From the NCBI GenBank assembly GCA_022711405.1, contig JAKLFC010000002.1:371772-435771 (forward strand): a stretch of 64,000 bases of DNA, in the 5' to 3' direction. How positions within the stretch are numbered: position 1 is the first letter of the stretch; each line of letters opens with the position of its first letter. The notes under the pieces were generated by a model. That model was not told where the DNA came from, searched no databases, and was given only the letters and a program-made list of their open reading frames with translations. This document shows, one piece after another, positions 45,021 through 53,966 of this stretch. Made by a program: the position numbers and the translations under genes. This DNA comes from Bacteroidota bacterium. Lineage in GTDB: Bacteria > Bacteroidota > Bacteroidia > Bacteroidales > JAGONC01.

Positions 45021-46859
45021 TTACTCGACGGTGACCGATTTTGCCAGGTTGCGGGGCTGATCAACGTCGCAACCCCTCAGAATGGCCATGTGGTACGAAA
45101 GCAGCTGAAGAGGGATGGTTGCCAGCAGCGGGACCAGCAATTCTTCTGTCTCCGGTATTTCGATCACGTAGTCGGCCTGTTCTCTCACAAGGCTGTCGCC
45201 CCTGGTTACGATGGCGATGATCTTTCCCTTGCGGGACTTGATTTCCATAATATTGGTGACTACTTTATCGTAGGTTCCTTTGTTGGTGGCCAGTACCACG
45301 CAGGGCATTTCTTCGTCGATAAGGGCTATGGGGCCGTGTTTCATCTCAGCCGCCGGATAGCCTTCTGCATGGATGTAGGAGATCTCTTTGAGTTTGAGCG
45401 CGCCCTCAAGAGCCACGGGAAAGTTATAACCCCTGCCCAGGTACAGGAAGTTCCTGACATGGCTGTAGTTCCTGGCAATCTCAAGGATCCGTTCGTTCAG
45501 CTCCAGCACTTTTTCAATCTTTTCGGGGATCTTGTCGAGTTCACGGATGATCTGAAAGAACCGCGAATGGGTGATGGTTCCCTTGGCTTTGGCTATTTCG
45601 AGGGCCAACAGGGTAAGAATGGAAACCTGTGCCGTAAAGGCCTTGGTGGATGCCACCCCGATCTCCGGACCCGCGTGGGTGTAAGATCCGGCGTGACTTT
45701 CTCGGGCGATGCTGGATCCCACCACGTTGCAGATCCCAAGGATGGTGGCACCTTTGGATTTGGCCAGCTGAATGGCAGCCAGGGTGTCGGCCGTTTCTCC
45801 CGACTGGGATATGGCAATGACAATATCTTTTTCCGACAGGATCGGGTTGCGATAACGAAATTCTGAGGCATATTCCACTTCCACGGGGATCCGGGCAAGC
45901 TCTTCGATCAGATACTCTCCAACCAGTCCTGCATGCCACGATGTTCCGCAGCCCACGATGATGATCCGCCTGGCATGTATCAGCTTCTGAAGGTAATCCC
46001 TGATTCCCCCGAGGGAAATGATGCCGTTGTCAATGTCAAGACGGCCCCTCATGCTGTCTCTGACCGAAACAGGCTGTTCGAAGATCTCCTTGAGCATGAA
46101 ATGGGCAAAACCACCCTTTTCCAGTGCACTCAGGTTCATTTCAAGCTTCTGGATATAAGGGATCTTGTCGGCATTCTTAATGGTCTTGATCTTCAGATCC
46201 TCATTTCTTCTAATGATGGCGATCTCTTCATCATTCAGGTAGACCACATCCTTGGTGTATTCCACGATAGGGGTTGCATCCGAGGCCAGAAAATATTCGC
46301 CTTTACCGATCCCGATGACCAGCGGACTGCTCTTACGGGCGGCCACCAGCATGTCGGGTTCATTCCGGGAGATCACGACGATCGCATAGGCCCCGATCAC
46401 CTGATTCAGCGCCTGTTGTACTGCCTCCACAAGACTGACCCGGCCGTTATTCAGAATGTCTTCGATCAGTTGTATCAATACCTCGGTGTCTGTTTCACTG
46501 CGGAATATGTACCCTCTTTCCTGCAGGATCTTTTTCAATGTGGCATAGTTCTCAATGATCCCGTTATGAATGATGGCCAGGTTCTCCGACTGTGAGAAAT
46601 GAGGGTGGGCATTCACATCGTTGGGGAGTCCGTGCGTGGCCCATCGCGTATGGGCGATTCCAACGGTTCCCGTCACAGGAAGGTTTTCGATCCGTTGGGC
46701 GAGAGTGGCAACCTTTCCCTGATTCTTGTAAAGATGGATGGTTTCGTTGATGATTGCGATTCCCGCGCTGTCGTATCCCCGGTATTCAAGACGGCGAAGG
46801 CCGTTGATAAGAATGGGACAGGCCTGCTGATGACCCAGATAAGCGACAATACCACACAT
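45021..46859 (-). CDS. glmS: Glutamine-fructose-6-phosphate aminotransferase (isomerizing)
   Basis: 612 residues. The processed N-terminus MCGIVAYLG exposes Cys1, the glutaminase nucleophile, followed by RRLEYRGYDSAGIA and HTRWATHG. Two SIS sugar-isomerase domains follow (about 290-420 with CGTSWHAGLVGEYL and ISQSGETADTLAA, and 460-600), ending with the conserved DQPRNLAKSVTVE. It makes glucosamine-6-phosphate for peptidoglycan and lipid A. It is downstream of a DUF4270 lipoprotein and a short glycogen-synthase-type gene on the same strand, a recurring Bacteroidota arrangement. Confidence 0.97.
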   Translation of the reverse strand: MCGIVAYLGHQQACPILINGLRRLEYRGYDSAGIAIINETIHLYKNQGKVATLAQRIENLPVTGTVGIAHTRWATHGLPNDVNAHPHFSQSENLAIIHNGIIENYATLKKILQERGYIFRSETDTEVLIQLIEDILNNGRVSLVEAVQQALNQVIGAYAIVVISRNEPDMLVAARKSSPLVIGIGKGEYFLASDATPIVEYTKDVVYLNDEEIAIIRRNEDLKIKTIKNADKIPYIQKLEMNLSALEKGGFAHFMLKEIFEQPVSVRDSMRGRLDIDNGIISLGGIRDYLQKLIHARRIIIVGCGTSWHAGLVGEYLIEELARIPVEVEYASEFRYRNPILSEKDIVIAISQSGETADTLAAIQLAKSKGATILGICNVVGSSIARESHAGSYTHAGPEIGVASTKAFTAQVSILTLLALEIAKAKGTITHSRFFQIIRELDKIPEKIEKVLELNERILEIARNYSHVRNFLYLGRGYNFPVALEGALKLKEISYIHAEGYPAAEMKHGPIALIDEEMPCVVLATNKGTYDKVVTNIMEIKSRKGKIIAIVTRGDSLVREQADYVIEIPETEELLVPLLATIPLQLLSYHMAILRGCDVDQPRNLAKSVTVE

Positions 46860-46890
46860 ACATGTAAACGTTTAAGCAGTACTCACTCCA

Positions 46891-48213
46891 TTAAATATTG
46901 GGTTTTGTATAAATGAGCCGCAGTTCCATCCTGTCAGCGGAGGTTTCCGGTCCGTTCAGGATCACCCTGGTGGCGTTCGTGGAGGCTCCGGTGGTAAAGA
47001 GATAAAGGCCGGTATTGTCCTGTTCGCCCAGGAGGACTCCCTGGATATAACGGCTGATCCTGAACCGGTAACGGGGCTTGTTGTAGTTACCGTCAAAATA
47101 ATCTGCATCTTCCGACTGGTCCTCCAGGTAAAAGAGGGTGCTATCGTTCGTTCCGTACAGCGCCAGCTCCTTGGGAGGGTCGTATGGGCTTTCAGGATCC
47201 CGGTTGTAAAAGATCAGCTGCGCTTCATTGATGGCTATCTTATTGTCTTTGACCAGGTTCAGCAGGTGCGGGAATTTGATCCTGGTCTTTACTCCGGCAT
47301 TGGACTGGAGATATACCTGTTCGCTGCCAAGGGAACGATCACCCTGGAGAAGCTGCTGCCGGAAAAGTGCATCAGCCTGTTCGTATCCGGAATGGTCAAA
47401 GTGCACAAAACGAGCATTGGAGGTTGCGTTCAGGGCAATACGGTACGACAGTGAATCCTCTTCGTCGTTATGATAGTACAGATTGATGCGTGAGATATTG
47501 GCATAAAAATTAAAATACAGCAGGGCACCCACCCCGGGAGCGGTGGCTATATCGTCGGGTAGGATGGCCAGTCCTTTGAAATATTCCTTGAACGAACTGT
47601 TGCTGTCAACGGCTGTTGAGGGTGCAGTAAGGATCTTGTCTCCAAGGGCCGGGGGCATGGTAAACCGCAGATGGGGTTCGTAATAAGTGGTATCGATCAA
47701 TACCGAATCGTTGGGATGAGGGGCGAACGTATACGATGCCAGTTCAGTGGCATCGTATGTCACTGTCTGGAAAGAATAGTAGACGGTGTCAAGGTAAAGG
47801 TTCTCTGTTATTTCGTACAGCCGGATGGTCTGAGTGGCGGTGGTGTCACCGTAGTAACCTGTATATTGCAGGGAAAACACCAGGGAATCGCACTGGGGAT
47901 TGGTACCGAAATCAGGATTGGTGGTCGACAGGCTGATCTGGGTGAAGATGGCGGCCGAGGTCTTTCCGAATACCGGATCATAGAATGAGCCCAGCAGGTT
48001 GTACGTGGTTTCGTCGGTACGGATGGAATCTTCCAGCTCGGAGTAAGCCACCACGGTGACCGTGTCGCAGAAAACCACTTCCAGCGGATTGTTTTCCACA
48101 AGGTCAAATCCAAGGGTCTGTGGATCTTTTTTACAGGAGGTAAAAAATGAAAACAGCAGAACGATTCCTGCGGCAGCCAGGATGATACAGGAGGTAGTAG
48201 GTTTCAAATTCAT
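46891..48213 (-). CDS. DUF4270-family lipoprotein
   Basis: 440 residues from ATG 48213 (MNLKPTTSC); a GTG 12 nt upstream is possible. The leader ends in lipobox FFTSC (Cys27). The mature part begins KKDPQTLGFDLVENNPLEVVFCDTVTV and includes the family's LLGSFYDPVFGKTSAAIFTQ motif and a run of beta-strand sequence. DUF4270 proteins are Bacteroidota-specific predicted surface or periplasmic lipoproteins of unknown function. Located 31 nt upstream of the glmS start and 38 nt downstream of the GT5-type gene. Confidence 0.87.
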   Translation of the reverse strand: MNLKPTTSCIILAAAGIVLLFSFFTSCKKDPQTLGFDLVENNPLEVVFCDTVTVVAYSELEDSIRTDETTYNLLGSFYDPVFGKTSAAIFTQISLSTTNPDFGTNPQCDSLVFSLQYTGYYGDTTATQTIRLYEITENLYLDTVYYSFQTVTYDATELASYTFAPHPNDSVLIDTTYYEPHLRFTMPPALGDKILTAPSTAVDSNSSFKEYFKGLAILPDDIATAPGVGALLYFNFYANISRINLYYHNDEEDSLSYRIALNATSNARFVHFDHSGYEQADALFRQQLLQGDRSLGSEQVYLQSNAGVKTRIKFPHLLNLVKDNKIAINEAQLIFYNRDPESPYDPPKELALYGTNDSTLFYLEDQSEDADYFDGNYNKPRYRFRISRYIQGVLLGEQDNTGLYLFTTGASTNATRVILNGPETSADRMELRLIYTKPNI

Positions 48214-48251
48214 TGGATTCTGCACCAGAACGGTAAATATGCCGGATTATT

Positions 48252-49076
48252 TTACTTGGCCGTGAACTCTTTGGAAAGAATCCTGTCATAGAATTCCGAA
48301 TAGGCATCCACACACTGATCGAGGGGGATGTAGTTCAGATAGGGCTTATTGACCGAAGTCAGGTGCTCCAGAATTTCAGGATTCATTTTTTCACTTCCCA
48401 GGATCACGGCATCCGAATAATGAATCGCTCCCTTGGTGACATTGAGGTAGGTTGGCTCCCTGTAGTGTTTCAGATCTTCACTGGTGATCCCGTCCATCTT
48501 CAGTTTTTTATGGAAGTCCTTTTTAAAGGTTCCCGGGAAATCGTCGTTGTACACAGAATAAATGACCCTGGTTTCGCTGAAGAGGGGATTTTCGCGGAAG
48601 GCCCGTTTGATGTAAAGAGGGATCAGACTGGTCATCCAACCGTGACAGTGAACGATATCGGGACTCCATCCCAGTTTTTTCACGGTTTCCAGGACGCCCC
48701 GGGAATAAAATATGGCCCGTTCATCGTTATCTTCAAAAAATCCCCCATCCTTATCGGTAAATGTAGCCTTTCTTTGGAAATAATCTTCATTATCAATGAA
48801 GTAGATCTGCATCCGGGCGGATTGAATGGAAGCGACCTTTATGATCAGCGGGTGGTCGGTGTCGTCAATGATGAGATTCATTCCCGAAAGACGGATCACT
48901 TCATGCAACTGGTTTCGCCTTTCGTTGATATTTCCGTACCGGGGCATGAATGTGCGGATCTCCTTACCCCTTTCCTGGATTCCCTGGGGTAGAAAGCGCC
49001 CCACCTTACCCATGTGACTTTCTTTGAGATAAGGCGTAATCTCCTGATTGACAAACAAAACCTTGATTTTTTCCAT
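48252..49076 (-). CDS. Short GT5-type glycogen/starch synthase domain protein
   Basis: 274 residues from ATG 49076 (MEKIKVLFVNQEITPY). The sequence matches only the N-terminal Rossmann half of GT5 glycogen synthases: VNQEITPYLKESHMGKVGRFLPQGIQERG, DIVHCHGWMTSLIPLYIK and TKGAIHYSDAVILGSE. A full GT-B glycogen synthase is ~480 residues; the C-terminal nucleotide-sugar-binding domain is missing. The gene ends cleanly with no frameshift remnant downstream, and stand-alone versions of this length are common in Bacteroidota, so it is not read as a pseudogene. The activity is uncertain. A good TTG-N20-TACCTTTG promoter lies just upstream. Confidence 0.85.
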   Translation of the reverse strand: MEKIKVLFVNQEITPYLKESHMGKVGRFLPQGIQERGKEIRTFMPRYGNINERRNQLHEVIRLSGMNLIIDDTDHPLIIKVASIQSARMQIYFIDNEDYFQRKATFTDKDGGFFEDNDERAIFYSRGVLETVKKLGWSPDIVHCHGWMTSLIPLYIKRAFRENPLFSETRVIYSVYNDDFPGTFKKDFHKKLKMDGITSEDLKHYREPTYLNVTKGAIHYSDAVILGSEKMNPEILEHLTSVNKPYLNYIPLDQCVDAYSEFYDRILSKEFTAK

Positions 49077-49103
49077 AGGCCGGGGATTTTTCGAAAGGGT
49101 CTG

Positions 49104-49135
49104 CAAAGGTAGTAATTTTTTTTCACATTTTCAAC
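49104..49135 (-). promoter_or_regulatory. Promoter of the GT5-DUF4270-glmS operon
   Basis: On the minus strand TTG (49133-49135) is separated by 20 nt from TACCTTTG (49104-49111), matching the Bacteroidota -33/-7 pattern (TTTG, 19-20 nt, TAnnTTTG). The start codon is 28 nt downstream. Confidence 0.7.
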
Positions 49136-49290
49136 CAGCTACCTGCTTTGCGATTCTTTTCATATTGGTATTCAGATAAATCATCGTGCGATTTCAGTTG
49201 CAGGCAGGTGATATCGGTTACGGCACGGGCATCCGGGGACAGCCGTATAAAATAAACCTGCTGCCATTCCAGGGGTAAATAAAAATCATT

Positions 49291-49298
49291 TATTTTTG
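49291..49298 (+). promoter_or_regulatory. Candidate -7 promoter element for the proline dehydrogenase gene
   Basis: TATTTTTG matches TAnnTTTG, 44 nt upstream of the ATG at 49342. The -33 region lacks a clear TTTG. The rest of the 265-bp gap to the divergent GT5 gene holds no gene. Confidence 0.42.
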
Positions 49299-49341
49299 TC
49301 TGTTATTTTATTAACAATAGTTTCACATAAAATCAGAAGGT

Positions 49342-50253
49342 ATGATCAATAAGATGATTGCTGCAATGTTGCCTTATTTCCCGAAGAAATTCGTCTGGAT
49401 TTTTTCCAAAAAATATATAGCGGGAGAGACGCTGGACGATGCCATCCGGGTGTCGAAGGAGCTCAATGCAAATGGCATTATGGTTACCATGGATGTGCTG
49501 GGAGAGTTCATCACCAGCCTGGATCAGGCTGAAGAAAATAAAGTGGAATACCTGAACGTGGTGGATGTGATTCATAAAAGCGGGATCAACGGAAATCTTT
49601 CCGTAAAACCCACCATGTTTGGTCTGTTGCTGGACCAGGAGGTATGTTATCGTAAGATCCGTGAAATCGTTGAGCGGGCAGCGAAATACAATAATTTCAT
49701 CCGGATCGACATGGAGGATTCGCAGTGCACGGATATGGAGATAGCCCTTTTTCGCCGTCTGAAACGCGAATTTCCGAAGAATGTCGGCCTGGTGGTGCAG
49801 GCATACCTTAAGCGCACGGGCAAAGATCTTGAGGATCTGATGGACCTGCACAGCAAGGAGGTGCCTCTTAATTACAGGCTTTGCAAGGGAATCTATGTGG
49901 AACCTGCCGAGATTGCCTATAAAAAGTACCAGGAGGTCAATCAGCATTATCTGGATAACCTGGAGTTTATGTTCCGTAATGGCGTCTACCCCGGCATTGC
50001 CACCCATGATATTCCCCTGATCGAAGGGGCATTGCGCCTGATCGAGAAATATAATGTCCCACGGGACAAGTATGAGTTTCAGATGCTGTACGGTGTCACC
50101 CCCGAGCGCAGGAGAGCGCTGGTGGAGAAAGGCCACCCCATGCGTGTTTACGTTCCCTACGGGAAACAATGGTTTGGGTACTCAACCCGCCGGCTGAAGG
50201 AGAATCCCAAGATGGCCATGCAGATCATCAAGGCCATCTTTGTAAGAAATTAA
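49342..50253 (+). CDS. Proline dehydrogenase (monofunctional PRODH)
   Basis: 303 residues, the size of stand-alone proline dehydrogenases. FAD/substrate motifs are visible: GIMVTMDVLGEF, NLSVKPTMFGL, FIRIDMEDSQ, GLVVQAYLKRT, RLCKGIY, IATHD, EFQMLYGV and a C-terminal VYVPYGKQWFGYSTRRLKENP. It oxidises proline to pyrroline-5-carboxylate and passes electrons to the quinone pool. The matching P5C dehydrogenase is not in the window. A long antisense reading frame over the gene is a codon-bias shadow. Confidence 0.93.
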   Translation: MINKMIAAMLPYFPKKFVWIFSKKYIAGETLDDAIRVSKELNANGIMVTMDVLGEFITSLDQAEENKVEYLNVVDVIHKSGINGNLSVKPTMFGLLLDQEVCYRKIREIVERAAKYNNFIRIDMEDSQCTDMEIALFRRLKREFPKNVGLVVQAYLKRTGKDLEDLMDLHSKEVPLNYRLCKGIYVEPAEIAYKKYQEVNQHYLDNLEFMFRNGVYPGIATHDIPLIEGALRLIEKYNVPRDKYEFQMLYGVTPERRRALVEKGHPMRVYVPYGKQWFGYSTRRLKENPKMAMQIIKAIFVRN

Positions 50254-50266
50254 GGTTGACAGATGA

Positions 50267-51655
50267 TTACGGTCTTACGGTCGTTTCGATCTCTTTCACC
50301 GTTTTTGGGATGGGTCTGCCCAATACCTTGTGCCCTTCTGGTGTCACCAGGACGTCATCTTCGATACGGACACCTCCGATTTCCATATAGCCGGCTATTT
50401 TTTCATAGTTGATGAACTGTGTGAATTTCTTTTCAGCTTTCCACTGTTCGATCAGTTCCGGTATAAAATAGATACCCGGCTCGACGGTCAGTACGTACCC
50501 CGGGATCAGGGTTTTCGCCATACGCAGGTAGGCCAGTCCGAACTGGTCGCTGCGTTGCACTGTATGGTCGTAGCCGACGTAGTTTTCCCCCAGCCCCTCC
50601 ATGTCATGAACATCAAGTCCGAGCATATGGCCCAGTCCATGGGGAAAGAACAGCGCATGGGCTCCGTTGGCCACGGCTTCATCCACATTCCCCTTCATCA
50701 GGCCGATCTCTTTCAGGCCCTGGGCGATGGTTCGGGCAGCCAGCAGGTGTATGCTTTTAAACGTGACCCCGGGTTTCATGGCTTCTATACCGGCGAGGTT
50801 TGCATTCAGCACGACCTGATAGATTTCTTTTTGTTTTGATGAGAATGTACCGCCCACCGGTACTGTCCGGGTGATATCGCTTGCATAGTGCATCGGGCTT
50901 TCCGATCCGGCATCCATCACCAGCATTCGGTTGGGTACCAGTTTGTTGCCATGTTTATGATTGTGCAGGGTCTGTCCGTTGATCGAAAGGATGACCGGGA
51001 ATGATACCGGATTGCCTCCTGCCACAGAGATCCCCTCCATTACTCCCACGATTTCACGTTCATATACCCCCGGGTGGGCCATTTTCATTCCGGTGGTGAA
51101 CATATCATAGGCAATTCCGACAGCCTTTTCGATCTCTGCCACCTCGAACCGGTCTTTCACCGAGCGCAGCTCTATCACCGCGCGGATCAGCTCCGGAGAA
51201 GCGTAATCGTTCACGCGAGAATGGATCAGTCCCAGCAGTTTATGGTACAGGATCACCTGTTCGCCACGGTAGGTGGGCAGGAAATGGATCTTTCGTCCCG
51301 ATTTTATGGCGGTGGCCACCAATTCGGCCGCCTTGCCGAAGGCAGCTGTGTTTTCTACGCCCACCTCTGAAGCCAGGTCTTTAATGGCAGGCTGTGGCCC
51401 CATCCAGATGATGTCTTCCATATCGGTGTCATTACCGAAAATGTATTCCCTGTGGTTATCTACATCCACGATACCGATGAGGTCGGGCTGGTCAAGGCCG
51501 AAAAAGTACAGGAAATTGCTGTCCTGCCTGAAATGATAGGTATTTGCCGGATAATTCATGGCTGCTTCTGTGTTCCCCGGAATCAGGATGATACCGGAAC
51601 GGATCTTTGCCGAAAGCTTCTTGCGCCGGCTGATGTAAAGGGTTTTGCTGAACAT
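50267..51655 (-). CDS. pepP: Xaa-Pro aminopeptidase (M24B), first copy
   Basis: 462 residues. An N-terminal creatinase-like domain (RRKKLSAKIRSGIILIPGN ... FRQDSNFLYFFGLDQPD) precedes the pita-bread M24 domain. The five metal ligands lie in VMDAGSESPMHYASDITRTVP (two Asp), HGLGHMLGLDVHD (His), LTVEPGIYFIP (Glu) and GGVRIEDDVLVT (Glu). It removes N-terminal residues preceding proline. It faces the proline dehydrogenase gene end-to-end (13 nt) and lies beside a second paralogue, so the three genes may join proline-peptide breakdown. Paralogue divergence is substantial. Confidence 0.93.
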   Translation of the reverse strand: MFSKTLYISRRKKLSAKIRSGIILIPGNTEAAMNYPANTYHFRQDSNFLYFFGLDQPDLIGIVDVDNHREYIFGNDTDMEDIIWMGPQPAIKDLASEVGVENTAAFGKAAELVATAIKSGRKIHFLPTYRGEQVILYHKLLGLIHSRVNDYASPELIRAVIELRSVKDRFEVAEIEKAVGIAYDMFTTGMKMAHPGVYEREIVGVMEGISVAGGNPVSFPVILSINGQTLHNHKHGNKLVPNRMLVMDAGSESPMHYASDITRTVPVGGTFSSKQKEIYQVVLNANLAGIEAMKPGVTFKSIHLLAARTIAQGLKEIGLMKGNVDEAVANGAHALFFPHGLGHMLGLDVHDMEGLGENYVGYDHTVQRSDQFGLAYLRMAKTLIPGYVLTVEPGIYFIPELIEQWKAEKKFTQFINYEKIAGYMEIGGVRIEDDVLVTPEGHKVLGRPIPKTVKEIETTVRP

Positions 51656-51670
51656 GGTTAAATGATTTAT

Positions 51671-51734
51671 TGTTAAATTGTTAAATTGTCAAATTGTTAA
51701 ATTGTCAAATTGTTAAATTGTCAAATTGTTAAAT
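51671..51734. repeat. Tandem octamer array, TGTYAAAT x8
   Basis: Eight contiguous 8-bp units alternate between TGTTAAAT and TGTCAAAT, giving a 16-bp higher period for much of the array. It starts 16 bp upstream of the start codon of the first aminopeptidase gene (minus strand). Confidence 0.9.
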
Positions 51735-51782
51735 TGTTCAAGGGCATCAGGCTTTTAGGTTGACAGTTGCAGGTTTTGCCAA

Positions 51783-51817
51783 CTGCCAACCGTCAACCGC
51801 CAACCGTCAACCGTCAA
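51783..51817. repeat. Tandem heptamer array, CCGTCAA x5
   Basis: Five 7-bp units: CTGCCAA, CCGTCAA, CCGCCAA, CCGTCAA, CCGTCAA. It ends 4 bp before the stop codon of the second aminopeptidase gene (minus strand), in the same 166-bp gap as the octamer array. Confidence 0.87.
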
Positions 51818-51821
51818 CTTT

Positions 51822-53108
51822 CTACCGCAGCATCAGCGCCTCGATCTCATCCGGCTCACGGGGTATGGATGCCATGAGGTCGACCGGTTTATCATCCACC
51901 AGGATATCGTCTTCAATGCGGATGCCGATCCCTTCTTCGGGTATGTACAGTCCAGGCTCGAGCGTCAGCACCATTCCCTTTTTGAATGTTGCGTATTTGC
52001 TGCCGACATCATGGACATCCAGTCCGATCGGATGGCACACCCCGTGCATCAGGTATTTGAAATACAGCGGTTTATCCGGATCCTGCCGGTCGACCTGTTC
52101 CTGACTGAAAAGGCCAAGTCCGATCATTTCTTTTTCCATGAGCTTATGGGTTTCCCGTGTCACAAAGTCGGAACTGTTCCCGGGCACGAAGAAGGAGGTT
52201 GCATGCTTCATAACCCGGAGCACAGCTTCATAACATTGCCGCTGGCGCGACGAGAACCTGCCGTTTACGGGGATGGTACGGGTGCAGTCGGCGATATAGT
52301 TCGCATATTCTGCTCCGAAGTCCATCAGCAGGAGATCGCCGTCACGGCAGCGGTCGTGATTGGCGGTATAGTGCAGGACAAGTCCGTTAGGCCCCGATCC
52401 GATGATGGGCTGGTAGGCATGGCCGCTGGAGCCGTTCCTTATGAATTCGTGGGTCATCTCCGCCTCCACCTCGTATTCCATGATGCCGGGAGCCACAAAC
52501 CGCAGCACCCTCCGGAAGGCCATTTCAGTGAGGTCACAGGCGCGCCGGATCAGCGCGATCTCCTCAGGCTCCTTCACCAGACGCAGATCGGTCAGAAGGG
52601 GAGCAAGGCGCTCGTACCGGTGCACGGGAAAAGCATCACGGACTTTCTGTGCAAAACGCATGTCGCGCAGCGGCACCTCATTGGTGAGCTTGATGTACTC
52701 GTTCTGGTTGAGAAAAACCACATCGGCGGAAGCCATCAGGTCGCGGAACGTGATCTCAAAATCTTCCAGCCACTGAACGTTTTCAATGCCCGAAATGGTC
52801 CTGATCTCGTTCCGGGTGTATTTATGACCGTTCCAGGTAGCGATCAGGTCATCCGACTTTAGGGTGAAGACGATCTCCCTGAGCTTCTCGCCAGGATGAT
52901 CAGGACAGAGTGTCAGGATGCATTTCTCCTGATCGAGACCCGACAGGTAAAAAAGGTCGGAATTCTGACGAAAAGGGTAATACTGATCTCCTGAACGCAG
53001 CAATTCATCATTGGAATTGACCACGACCAGCGCATTTTTGGGTAATATCGTTCTGAGCTTCCCGCGATTTCGCTTAAAAAGCTCAGAATCAATGGATTCG
53101 TATCTCAT
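51822..53108 (-). CDS. pepP: Xaa-Pro aminopeptidase (M24B), second copy
   Basis: 428 residues. The N-terminal AMP_N domain (FKRNRGKLRTILPKNALVVV ... FRQNSDLFYLSGLDQEKC) is followed by the M24 fold. Metal-ligand motifs: LLMDFGAEYANYIADCTRTIPVNGRFS, HGVCHPIGLDVHDVG, LTLEPGLYIP and GIGIRIEDDILV. Closer than its neighbour to classical PepP in length and motifs. It is upstream of the first copy on the same strand, separated by 166 bp of tandem repeats. An old tandem duplication is likely. Confidence 0.94.
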   Translation of the reverse strand: MRYESIDSELFKRNRGKLRTILPKNALVVVNSNDELLRSGDQYYPFRQNSDLFYLSGLDQEKCILTLCPDHPGEKLREIVFTLKSDDLIATWNGHKYTRNEIRTISGIENVQWLEDFEITFRDLMASADVVFLNQNEYIKLTNEVPLRDMRFAQKVRDAFPVHRYERLAPLLTDLRLVKEPEEIALIRRACDLTEMAFRRVLRFVAPGIMEYEVEAEMTHEFIRNGSSGHAYQPIIGSGPNGLVLHYTANHDRCRDGDLLLMDFGAEYANYIADCTRTIPVNGRFSSRQRQCYEAVLRVMKHATSFFVPGNSSDFVTRETHKLMEKEMIGLGLFSQEQVDRQDPDKPLYFKYLMHGVCHPIGLDVHDVGSKYATFKKGMVLTLEPGLYIPEEGIGIRIEDDILVDDKPVDLMASIPREPDEIEALMLR

Positions 53109-53169
53109 ACAGTCTTGTGAAAGATTTCGCTCTGATTATTTATAATCGCTAAAAATAAATCCCCTTCAA

Positions 53170-53199
53170 TTGTTATTCAAATAACATGTCCTAATTTTG
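53170..53199 (+). promoter_or_regulatory. Promoter of the sdhCAB operon
   Basis: TTG (53170-53172), a 19-nt spacer, then TAATTTTG (53192-53199), a near-ideal Bacteroidota -33/-7 pair (TTTG/TAnnTTTG). The predicted transcript would carry about 75 nt of leader before the sdhC ATG at 53282. The 173-bp gap is otherwise unremarkable. Confidence 0.7.
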
Positions 53200-53281
53200 T
53201 TCGCATCCACTTACAAAAGAACTAAATTTTCTTTAATCAGAAGATCAATCATCTATTTTTTGACACTTAAACTCAGGGGAA

Positions 53282-53950
53282 ATGATCAAGCAGTCATCCA
53301 TTACAAAGAAATTCATCATGGCCTTTGCGGGGATATTCCTTGTGCTGTTCCTTCTGGTGCACCTGGGCATCAACCTGTTCATTCTGCCCATACATGTGAA
53401 TCATCAGGAGATTTTCGGGCAGGCCGTGAAATTTATGACCTCCAATCTGGTGGTAAAGGTGTTCGAGGTCGTTCTTTTTTCGACGTTCATCATCCACATG
53501 GCATACGGAGTCATCCTCCAGGTTCAGAACTGGATGGCCAGGCCCAGAAGATACAAAAAGGGGGGATGGTCTCAGACCTCTTTCTTTTCCAAGTTCATGA
53601 TCCATACCGGGATCATCGTCCTGATCTTCCTGGTGATCCATTTTATCAACTTCTATTTTGTCAAACTGGGGTGGACGGCTGCTCCCAGCGGTCAGGCACC
53701 GGTTCGTGGCGACCATGATTTCTATCCTATGGCGGTCAATTTGTTTTCCAATACGCCGTATGCCATCCTGTACATTGTGTTGATCATCCTGCTGGGATTT
53801 CATCTCAGCCATGCTTTTCAGTCGGCGTTCCAGTCTCTGGGCCTGAATCACAGCAAGTACTCGCCCATCATACGTTGGATCGGGTACCTGTACTCCATCA
53901 TCGTTCCGCTTGGATTTATCTGTATACCGCTTTATTTTCTTGTTTTTTGA
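53282..53950 (+). CDS. sdhC: Succinate dehydrogenase/fumarate reductase cytochrome b558 subunit
   Basis: 222 residues with five membrane helices and conserved His residues in helices ([40 protein letters not shown]) that suit two haems b. This is the single-subunit di-haem anchor (B type, as in Bacillus, Wolinella and Bacteroides), linking the flavoprotein/iron-sulfur head to menaquinone. First gene of sdhCAB. Confidence 0.94.
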   Translation: MIKQSSITKKFIMAFAGIFLVLFLLVHLGINLFILPIHVNHQEIFGQAVKFMTSNLVVKVFEVVLFSTFIIHMAYGVILQVQNWMARPRRYKKGGWSQTSFFSKFMIHTGIIVLIFLVIHFINFYFVKLGWTAAPSGQAPVRGDHDFYPMAVNLFSNTPYAILYIVLIILLGFHLSHAFQSAFQSLGLNHSKYSPIIRWIGYLYSIIVPLGFICIPLYFLVF

Positions 53951-53966
53951 AAAAACCACAACAACA

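Noticed and set aside
45090..45866. 258-codon plus-strand open frame inside glmS
   Set aside because: Low-complexity translation antisense to a fully conserved GlmS; not a gene.
48252..49076. Pseudogene (truncated glycogen synthase)
   Set aside because: No remnant of the C-terminal domain lies downstream in any frame, the next gene starts after 38 nt, and short stand-alone forms are frequent in the phylum.
49333..50169. 278-codon minus-strand open frame antisense to proline dehydrogenase
   Set aside because: It has no recognisable domain, and the plus-strand frame has all PRODH motifs. It is a codon-bias shadow.
52011..52862. 283-codon plus-strand open frame inside the second pepP gene
   Set aside because: Antisense shadow of a well-conserved M24 peptidase.
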